A program made the translations under genes and the position numbers. 29,401 nt of DNA, taken from Bacillota bacterium (GTDB lineage: Bacteria > Bacillota_I > Bacilli_A > RFN20 > CAG-826). The stretch's first letter is position 1. Each line of letters opens with the position of its first letter. The stretch is taken from positions 1 through 29,401 of the forward strand of contig JAEZUH010000085.1 of NCBI GenBank assembly GCA_023443485.1, written 5' to 3'. The notes under the pieces were generated by a model. The model was not told the DNA's origin, did not search any database, and saw only the letters and a list, made by a program, of their open reading frames with translations. Below are positions 23,695 to 29,401 of the stretch, in pieces.

Positions 23695-23700
23695 ATTGTA
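23695..23700 (-). promoter_or_regulatory. candidate -10 for the riboswitch/thiT transcript
   Basis: TACAAT on the minus strand lies 10 bases beyond thiN and about 18 bases before the aptamer, a suitable distance to start the leader. No clear -35, so read-through from ung-thiN is an alternative. Confidence 0.4.
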
Positions 23701-23709
23701 TGGAGATAA

Positions 23710-24339
23710 TTAATGAAAAGCAATATCATTTTTGCTTCGGACGAGAATACACGATCCGGAGTTTACATCCAAAGTGCCATTTGAGCTTAGTAACTCGTTA
23801 GAAATACATAGTGTGTCATTATCAAGTAAAGTGTAATTATCGAGTTCAAATTTAAAACCCTTTAAAGAGATTACAGAGTTACCATTTGAGAAGAAAGAAT
23901 AAAAACGATACTGATCCTTTTGAAAAGAAATTTTACAAGGCGCATCATATCTCGAAATAATCGAGTAATCATCTTCGATTATTATTCTATCATCAAGTTT
24001 TAATAGGTTAATATTTGCCAAGAAATGTTCAATGCGGCTGCCCTGAATTCCACCAAGAATAATAATCTTTTTCATGCCTTGGTTGAATCGCTGGTAAGCA
24101 TAATAGGTATCAGTGACATCTTTGACAGGATCCAATTGAGAAATCTTTTTAGTATTTTCAAAAACGAAACGGCGTTCATCATTATTTAATGAGTCAAAAT
24201 CTCCCACAGCGTAATCTAATATTATGTTTGACTTAATTGATAAAAATGCACCTTTATCAACACCGACAATAATTCTTTCTTTCTCAAACTGGTATCGCTT
24301 TAAGTCAATTGCGTTTCCGATAATAATATATAAAATCAT
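23710..24339 (-). CDS. thiN: thiamine pyrophosphokinase
   Basis: 209-residue enzyme converting thiamine plus ATP to thiamine pyrophosphate and AMP. Conserved features: VGVDKGA (25-31), GDFDS (46-50), KDVTDT (73-78) and GGIQGSRIEHFLANI (96-110), where family members usually have GGxGGRxDH; here the Asp is Glu-104. The C-terminal beta-sandwich covers about 130-209. It follows ung by 6 bases, with an AAGG ribosome site inside the ung end. It sits upstream of, and outside, the riboswitch that controls thiT. Confidence 0.93.
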   Translation of the reverse strand: MILYIIIGNAIDLKRYQFEKERIIVGVDKGAFLSIKSNIILDYAVGDFDSLNNDERRFVFENTKKISQLDPVKDVTDTYYAYQRFNQGMKKIIILGGIQGSRIEHFLANINLLKLDDRIIIEDDYSIISRYDAPCKISFQKDQYRFYSFFSNGNSVISLKGFKFELDNYTLLDNDTLCISNELLSSNGTLDVNSGSCILVRSKNDIAFH

Positions 24340-24345
24340 AGCAAT

Positions 24346-25023
24346 TTAGCCTTTTTTTATCCAATTTATTGGAGCGACATTATTTTTTATTAAATAATCA
24401 TTAGCGAGAATAAAGTGATTGTTGCCAAACCACCCGCCTTGATTAGCAGATAGCGGAGAAGGATGAACGCTCTCTAAAATCATGTGCTTGGGATTGGTTA
24501 AAAATTTCTTCAATTTACGTGCTGGACCACCCCACAATAAAAAAACAATTGGTTGAGGCTGGTCATCAATACATTTTAAAACATCGTGAAAAAATTCTTG
24601 GTATTCAAGAATGTTGTGGCTCATGGCGTTATGTTCTCGAACAGATAAAATGGCGTTTAAAAGCAACACTCCTTGTTGAGCAAGATAGGTTAGGTCTCCG
24701 TTACTTTTATCACATTTAACATTATATTCATTTTCAATCTCTTTATAAATGTTTAACAAGGATGGAGGGGTTTTTATTCCATATGGAACGCTAAAAGAAA
24801 GCCCCATCGCTTGACCTGGTTTATGGTAGGGGTCTTGTCCAATAATAACCACTTTAATTTGTTCCAGAGGTGTGAGATAGAAGGCATTAAATAAGAGATG
24901 GCGAGGAGGAAAACAAATATGACTTTGATATTCCTCATCGAGAAAACTGCTTAATCTTTTGGTATATTCTTTTCCCTTGATTGAATGGAAAAAATCACTC
25001 CATTTTTTTGATAATTCTGACAT
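24346..25023 (-). CDS. ung: uracil-DNA glycosylase
   Basis: 225-residue family 1 UDG that excises uracil from DNA. Catalytic Asp-64 is in GQDPYHKPGQAMGLSF (62-77), and His-187 with the leucine loop is in HPSPLSA (187-193). Spacing and length match E. coli Ung closely. The ATG is preceded by an extended -10 ending 6 nt upstream, and no ribosome site fits between, so a leaderless mRNA is expected. It is first in ung-thiN, divergent from the glycan locus. Confidence 0.98.
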   Translation of the reverse strand: MSELSKKWSDFFHSIKGKEYTKRLSSFLDEEYQSHICFPPRHLLFNAFYLTPLEQIKVVIIGQDPYHKPGQAMGLSFSVPYGIKTPPSLLNIYKEIENEYNVKCDKSNGDLTYLAQQGVLLLNAILSVREHNAMSHNILEYQEFFHDVLKCIDDQPQPIVFLLWGGPARKLKKFLTNPKHMILESVHPSPLSANQGGWFGNNHFILANDYLIKNNVAPINWIKKG

Positions 25024-25029
25024 ATTGAA

Positions 25030-25038
25030 ATGATAACA
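25030..25038 (-). promoter_or_regulatory. ung promoter (extended -10, leaderless)
   Basis: TGTTATCAT on the minus strand ends 6 nt before the ung ATG, placing the transcription start on or next to the A of ATG. No Shine-Dalgarno is possible. Confidence 0.6.
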
Positions 25039-25064
25039 TTTTTAAAACTTACAAAAAAGAAGCA

Positions 25065-25073
25065 TAATATTAA
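25065..25073 (+). promoter_or_regulatory. promoter of the first glycosyltransferase gene
   Basis: Overlapping hexamers TAATAT (25065-25070) and TATTAA (25068-25073) end 9 or 6 nt before the ATG at 25080. No Shine-Dalgarno is present. It lies back-to-back with the ung promoter in a 56-base gap. Confidence 0.45.
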
Positions 25074-25079
25074 ATAGCT

Positions 25080-26174
25080 ATGAAAATACTCTTTGTTTTT
25101 AATCATCCAGCCCCTTATAAAGTAAACCTTTTTAATGAGTTAGCTAATTCGTTTGATCTTCATGTTATTTTCGAACGAAAAAAAGCAAAAGACCGACCAG
25201 ATTCGTTTTACGCCAATAATGAATATAATTTTAATGTTCGTTTTTTGAAAAGAGGTTCTTTCGGTAATGAAAACTCCAATACCGGAGAGCTGAAAAGGTT
25301 TATTGCTGAAAACTATTTACGATATGATCTAATCATTATGAATGGCTATAGCACTTTTAGTGAGATGAGAGCTATCCATTACATGAAAAGGCACAAAATC
25401 CCTTTTGTTCTCTATATTAACGGAGGGGTTATCAAAAAAGAGAATTTCATCAAATCAAAAATAAAGAAGTATTTTATTGGCTCAGCTTTCAAATACCTTT
25501 CTCCCTGTGAGGAGGCTGATGAGTATTTAAGACACTACGGAGTGAATGAGCGTGATATTTATCATTACCCATATAGTACTTTTTTCAAAAAAGATGTCCT
25601 GTCATCACCTTTGACGAAGGAGGCCAAGAAACTAATTCAACAAAAATATAATCTTCCATCTTCCCCTTTGTTTGTAACCGCAGGTCAATTTATCGAAAGA
25701 AAAAATAATCTTTCGTTAATATCCTTATTTAAAGATAGAAAAGAAAATCTTCTTTTAATTGGAGAAGGACCATTGGAAGATAAATATTATAGATATATAA
25801 AAGATAATAATCTAACCAATGTTCACATAATGAGGTTTTTACCTCACGATGAACTTTTCAAAGTACTACAAGGTTGCGACTGCTTTGTCACGTTATCCAA
25901 AGAGGATATTTACGGCCACACCACTAATGAGGCTCTCGCAAATGGTTTACCAGTCATATCATCCAATCGCGTCGTTAGTTCACGTCATCTAATCAAAGAT
26001 GGGTATAATGGTTACATTGTTTCCCTTGATGGCAAAGAAGAAATTCTGAGGGCATTTAGTTTAATAAATGCTAAGATGAGTGCGAATGCTATTAAAACAG
26101 CAAAGGAAAACATGATTGAGAAAACGGCAAAATCTCATGTCGCAATATTCAACGAGGTTCTAAAATGCAAATAA
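25080..26174 (+). CDS. glycosyltransferase, GT4-like
   Basis: 364-residue GT-B fold transferase. The N-terminal domain starts MKILFVFNHPAPYKVNLFNE, typical of acceptor-binding domains of family 4 enzymes. The C-terminal domain has VTAGQFIERKNN (about 200-211) and LLIGEGPLEDKY. An EX7E-type motif in KEDIYGHTTNEAL (Glu-275 and Glu-284) binds the nucleotide-sugar donor. It probably adds one sugar to a lipid-linked cell-surface glycan at the cytoplasmic face of the membrane. The sugar is unknown. Its end overlaps the next gene by 10 bases, so the two are co-translated. Confidence 0.9.
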   Translation: MKILFVFNHPAPYKVNLFNELANSFDLHVIFERKKAKDRPDSFYANNEYNFNVRFLKRGSFGNENSNTGELKRFIAENYLRYDLIIMNGYSTFSEMRAIHYMKRHKIPFVLYINGGVIKKENFIKSKIKKYFIGSAFKYLSPCEEADEYLRHYGVNERDIYHYPYSTFFKKDVLSSPLTKEAKKLIQQKYNLPSSPLFVTAGQFIERKNNLSLISLFKDRKENLLLIGEGPLEDKYYRYIKDNNLTNVHIMRFLPHDELFKVLQGCDCFVTLSKEDIYGHTTNEALANGLPVISSNRVVSSRHLIKDGYNGYIVSLDGKEEILRAFSLINAKMSANAIKTAKENMIEKTAKSHVAIFNEVLKCK

Positions 26175-27325
26175 TATATTTCACCACTTCCCTACACGAA
26201 AATGATTATCCCGACTTTCAAAAAGCCTGGAAAGTTTCATTGAATCCGTCCAACCAAAACTTCCATAATAAAATGATTAGAGCCTTGGGCAAAATTGCTT
26301 CCGTTGAAGTCTTTTCGATGAGGCCTTTTTCCAAATCTCGATGTCGAATTAATAGATTAAAGGCCGAGGAAAAGAGAAGCGGATCAATTTGCTATCATTA
26401 TTTGAAAGTCCCAATCAATCCATTTCTTCGTGGCTTTTCTTTTTTATTACAGTGCAAGAAAATGATTAAGAACTCAAAAGATCTCAATCTCGATGATGCA
26501 ATTATTTTGACTGACACAATTAATCCTCGAACCATGAAAGTGGCAAATGCTATCGGCAAAAAATATTCAATACCTGTGATTGGCATATGTACCGATTCCC
26601 CTTCAAATATTACGGGAACACGTCGTTCTTATACGGTCAATATTTTAAACCAATCCAAGAATCTAGATGGTTACATTGCTCTGACCAAGTCTCTTGAGGA
26701 GCTATTTAATCCTCACAATAAACCCAGTCTTATTTTTGAAGGATTGGTGGAAGATGCGCCGGTCGTCAATCACCTTCTAAAACGATCTTACTTCTTTTTC
26801 GGTGGAGCTCTCCTTCCCCGTTACGGAATTAACGAATTAATAAATGCGTTCAAGAAACTTCCCAATCCTGAAGTTGAACTCATCATATGTGGCCACCATT
26901 TTAATCTCAAAGATATCCATGAGAGAATTAAAGATGATAAAAGAATTAGTTTCCTCGGTGTTATGCCTGTTGAGGATGTCCTCCATTTCGAATCTGAAGC
27001 CATCGCCAACATTAATCCTCGACCATTCTCAGAAGATTTAGATCGCTTCTCAATTCCAAGCAAGACTTTAGAATATTTGTATAGTGGCCGACCAACTATT
27101 TCGGTTCGCAACACAATTCTCCAACAGCATTTTTCTGATGAGGTTATATGGTCTAAGACATCAAATGAAAAAGACCTTCTTGGTTGTATGGAAAAAGTAT
27201 TAGCGATGAGCGAAGATGAAAGAACCGCCCTTGGAAAAAATGCTCAAAATAAAGTTATTAAGTTGTACTCATTAACGAGCGTTAGCGAAAAAATAAAGGC
27301 ATTTTTAACGGGATTTTCGAATTAA
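26165..27325 (+). CDS. glycosyltransferase, GT4-like
   Basis: 386-residue GT-B protein. The C-terminal half is clear: FFGGALLPRYGINELINAF (about 215-233), ELIICGHH, then FSIPSKTLEYLYSGRPTIS, which carries the donor-site Glu. The N-terminal half is more divergent, with TDTINPRTMKVANAIGKK. Likely a second sugar transferase of the same glycan pathway. The start overlaps the previous gene by 10 bases. The final 21 bases overlap the end of the convergent gene at 27305, and no terminator is visible between them. Confidence 0.85.
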   Translation: MQIIYFTTSLHENDYPDFQKAWKVSLNPSNQNFHNKMIRALGKIASVEVFSMRPFSKSRCRINRLKAEEKRSGSICYHYLKVPINPFLRGFSFLLQCKKMIKNSKDLNLDDAIILTDTINPRTMKVANAIGKKYSIPVIGICTDSPSNITGTRRSYTVNILNQSKNLDGYIALTKSLEELFNPHNKPSLIFEGLVEDAPVVNHLLKRSYFFFGGALLPRYGINELINAFKKLPNPEVELIICGHHFNLKDIHERIKDDKRISFLGVMPVEDVLHFESEAIANINPRPFSEDLDRFSIPSKTLEYLYSGRPTISVRNTILQQHFSDEVIWSKTSNEKDLLGCMEKVLAMSEDERTALGKNAQNKVIKLYSLTSVSEKIKAFLTGFSN

Positions 27326-28498
27326 TTCGGCTTCAATGTCGCGAGAAACACTATCTAGAGCGAAGTGTTTTAAATAGTAGGCAAGGTTATTATTACCGAG
27401 CCTTTTTCTTTCGTTTTCTGAAAGAGCTTTAAATGATTTTATGGCCATTGCTAAAGATTCTGAATCTTGCTTGGAAGCGAATATTCCACCTTCAGCATTG
27501 CTTAATTCCGTTCTTCCATCGCCCGCTAAAACTGCAATGATTGGCTTGGCAAAAGCCATCGCCATGACAAGTTTATTTGGAATTGTTTTGCCAACATATC
27601 CTTCATCTTTCAAAGAGACAAAAATAGTATCGGCTCCTTTAATATATGAACTCGCCATACTCGCTGGCATCGGGCCATGGTATATTAATACATCTTCAAG
27701 ATGATACTCAGCGATTTTATTTTTTAAATAGCCAGTCATTGGTCCCATACCAATAACATGAAAACGCACCTTCTCATCTTTTAATAATTTCATGGTTTCT
27801 GGAATAAGAGGAATCAGTTGAATTGTTCCGAGGTTTCCACAGTAAAGAACATTCAAGTAGTCTTTATCAAAAGTGAATTCTTTAGCTTCACTAGCCTCGA
27901 TTAAACTTGGCTGAGGTATATATTTGTATTCAATATCATGAAGTTTAAGAACTTCTTTAAAGTATTTTTCAAAAGATGGAGAACCCAAAAGAACTTCATC
28001 AACATGGGAATATAAAGACTTCGACCAATGATATAGAATCCGATAGAAAAGGGAGTTTTTGTGGACAGCCCGAGTAATAAGAACAGATTCAGGCCAGAGA
28101 TCGACGCAATGAACAACATGAGGTACATGATGTTTCTTTTTATATAAGTTTCCAGCGGCAAGGATGGTAACCGGAGATAATGACATTGAATAGACAATGT
28201 CGTATTGCTTTTTGCATTTTCGAATCCATCGTTTGGAATTGTTCCAGAATGAAAGATAGTTAAAAATAATTGAAAGGCGTGATTTCTTTCGAGCTTTTAA
28301 AGAAACGCGATGAACATTTACCCCATCGATAACCTCTTCTCTAACATGTCGATAAGCTGGGATAATTTCCCCATAATTATAATTTGGCAAGCCAGTCAAA
28401 ACATCAACCTCGTGGCCAAAAGAAACCAATCGGGCTGCTATTTTCGAAATAACGAAATTCTCTGGGTAGTAATACTGGCAGATGATCAAAATTTTCAT
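27305..28498 (-). CDS. glycosyltransferase, WbuB/WcaI-like GT4
   Basis: 397-residue GT-B enzyme. MKILIICQYYYPENFVISKI is the usual start of the WbuB/WcaI group (QYYxPE). DLWPES (about 138-143), CGNLGTIQ and YVGKTIPNKLVMAMAFAKPIIA follow. In this last motif the residue normally Glu (as in SKLFEYMA of many relatives) is Met, a change also tolerated in WcaI-type enzymes. It probably transfers an N-acetylated sugar in surface-glycan assembly. It runs opposite to the neighbouring glycosyltransferases and shares a divergent promoter region with the flippase. TATAAT ends 6 nt before the ATG; AAGG lies too close (2 nt) for a normal ribosome site. Confidence 0.9.
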   Translation of the reverse strand: MKILIICQYYYPENFVISKIAARLVSFGHEVDVLTGLPNYNYGEIIPAYRHVREEVIDGVNVHRVSLKARKKSRLSIIFNYLSFWNNSKRWIRKCKKQYDIVYSMSLSPVTILAAGNLYKKKHHVPHVVHCVDLWPESVLITRAVHKNSLFYRILYHWSKSLYSHVDEVLLGSPSFEKYFKEVLKLHDIEYKYIPQPSLIEASEAKEFTFDKDYLNVLYCGNLGTIQLIPLIPETMKLLKDEKVRFHVIGMGPMTGYLKNKIAEYHLEDVLIYHGPMPASMASSYIKGADTIFVSLKDEGYVGKTIPNKLVMAMAFAKPIIAVLAGDGRTELSNAEGGIFASKQDSESLAMAIKSFKALSENERKRLGNNNLAYYLKHFALDSVSRDIEAELIRKSR

Positions 28499-28504
28499 GA
28501 CCTT

Positions 28505-28592
28505 ATTATAAACAAAAACTTCCTTTATTTACATAACACTATTTATTAAGTTTTTTTGTGTTATTTTATTTCATTGTTCAAGTTTGTATAAT
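28505..28592. promoter_or_regulatory. divergent promoters of glycosyltransferase and flippase with a central inverted repeat
   Basis: The minus promoter has TATAAT at 28505-28510, 6 nt before the ATG at 28498. The plus promoter has TATAAT at 28587-28592, 7 nt before the ATG at 28600. Between them an inverted repeat ATAACAC (28533-28539) / GTGTTAT (28558-28564) has its arms at the expected -35 positions of both promoters. A regulator bound there could control both directions. Confidence 0.55.
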
Positions 28593-28599
28593 GTTTTCA

Positions 28600-29401
28600 A
28601 TGAAAAATAATATTCGTATCAATGTCATCGTCAATATTATTAGGACTATTGTCCTTACTTTCTTATCTTTTATTACCTTTCCTTGGGTGTGCCGATATCT
28701 CGGCGATTCTAGTTTAGGTCTTTACACTTGGGTGAACACATTCATCGCTTATTTTTTAATTCTCGCAAAAATTGGCATTCCGAATTTAGCAGTCCGAGAG
28801 TGCGTAAAAGTGAGAGATGATAAAGAAAAATTGTCCAATAAAGTTCAGACATTTTTTATTCTTCAATTGATTAGCACAGTCTTATCCTTTGGATTTATGA
28901 CTACTCTAGTATTTTCAATTCCAGCATTGAGAGATTCTCAAGCTCTCGTCTTTATTTTAGCGATCAATTTCTTAGCGGGAGCCTTCTCTTTTGAATGGAT
29001 TTTTATTGCTCTCGAAAAGCAATTCTATATGTCTGTTCGAAGTATTGTGGCTTTGACCATCGCTGCAGTTTTAATTATCGCTTTTATTCGGACTCCAGAT
29101 GATTATCTTATCTATGCTCTATTGACTGTTTCAGTCACAGTTATTACCACGATTGCTAACATTTACTATATTCGTCGATATGTCTCGTTTAAAAAGACGA
29201 TGCCATATAGTTTTAAAGAATATGCAAAGCCACTGATGATTCTTTGCTTTTTAAGTTTATTGTTATCTTTTTATAATCAAACCGATACTTTCATTCTCGG
29301 TTTTCTTGATCCCACAAAGAAAGAAGTCGCGAGTTACTCGGTTGGTATGAAAGGAATTGATGTCATTATCGGCATCATTACCGCTCTTTCAACTGTGTTT
29401 A
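28600..29401 (+). CDS. polysaccharide flippase, Wzx / MOP superfamily (N-terminal part, cut by window edge)
   Basis: First 267 codons of a multi-pass membrane protein, open to the right edge. It begins MKNNIRINVIVNIIRTIVLT, with FPWVCRYLGDSSLGLYTWVNT (about 28-48), a hallmark of Wzx/RfbX-type lipid-linked oligosaccharide flippases. At least six membrane segments are visible. SFYNQTDTFILGFL (about 223-236) is the conserved seventh-helix region. It moves lipid-linked sugar units across the membrane. The start is set at 28600, because the in-frame ATG at 28591 overlaps the -10 box and 28600 lies exactly 7 nt after it, with no ribosome site (leaderless). Confidence 0.88.
   Translation, partial: MKNNIRINVIVNIIRTIVLTFLSFITFPWVCRYLGDSSLGLYTWVNTFIAYFLILAKIGIPNLAVRECVKVRDDKEKLSNKVQTFFILQLISTVLSFGFMTTLVFSIPALRDSQALVFILAINFLAGAFSFEWIFIALEKQFYMSVRSIVALTIAAVLIIAFIRTPDDYLIYALLTVSVTVITTIANIYYIRRYVSFKKTMPYSFKEYAKPLMILCFLSLLLSFYNQTDTFILGFLDPTKKEVASYSVGMKGIDVIIGIITALSTVF

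Noticed and set aside
1..29401. UGA as tryptophan (Mycoplasma-type code)
   Set aside because: TGA ends several intact genes and conserved tryptophans are encoded by TGG.
1..29401. CRISPR arrays, insertion sequences, prophage or toxin-antitoxin genes
   Set aside because: No direct-repeat arrays, transposase, integrase or phage motifs were seen on either strand.

Overview
The window is AT-rich bacterial chromosome with very high coding density. It uses the standard bacterial code: TGA ends several genes (sir2, pcrA, rimI, tsaB, tsaE) and tryptophan is encoded by TGG, so this is not a UGA-recoding mycoplasma. Both tRNA genes encode CCA. The gene set and order (pcrA-ligA-gatCAB, tsaE-tsaB-rimI-tsaD, an NtdP/YgaC homologue, CarD, a ThiT-type ECF S-component under a TPP riboswitch) point to a low-GC Bacillota of the Bacilli/Erysipelotrichia or Acholeplasma-like kind. 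Nothing visible fixes the genus. No insertion sequence, prophage, CRISPR array or transposase is present, and no stretch longer than about 300 bases lacks a gene or RNA gene.

Layout. 1-2144: an unresolved left edge, then sir2-HAD phosphatase facing a CarD regulator across a shared bidirectional terminator. 2290-4839: a pirin-flavin reductase pair, tRNA-Ala(GGC), an acetyltransferase and tRNA-Arg(CCT), all on the minus strand. 4870-9990: gatC-gatA-gatB-galE-hydrolase, a minus-strand operon that probably reads into tRNA-Arg. 10131-14824: pcrA-ligA (ATGA overlap) preceded by a thioredoxin-like lipoprotein. 14891-17123: three tightly packed plus-strand membrane-protein genes without a clear function. 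17139-23547: asnS plus a 49-codon membrane peptide; the t6A-tRNA genes tsaE, tsaB and tsaD with rimI, led by a DUF3137-like membrane protein and an NtdP phosphatase; then thiT. 23600-25023: TPP riboswitch, thiN, ung. 25080-29401: start of a cell-surface glycan locus, with three family-4-like glycosyltransferases and a Wzx-type flippase that runs off the right edge.

How the genes work together. Much of the window is translation and genome upkeep: GatCAB amidates misacylated tRNA (probably Glu-tRNAGln, because AsnRS is present), TsaBDE makes t6A, LigA and PcrA act in replication and repair, and Ung removes uracil. ThiT imports thiamine and ThiN converts it to TPP; only thiT lies downstream of the riboswitch. 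GalE may supply UDP-galactose to the glycan locus.

The most distinctive pattern is in the promoters. Several transcription-unit-leading genes have a -10 hexamer ending only 6-7 nt before the start codon and no Shine-Dalgarno sequence, which predicts leaderless mRNAs. Genes inside operons mostly carry good GGAGG-type sites. Many -10 boxes are of the extended TGn type. Short perfect palindromes sit at several of these promoters. I found no complete, clearly new multi-gene system. The best candidates for undescribed biology are the leaderless promoter architecture, the three-gene membrane cassette, and the small membrane peptide coupled to asnS.
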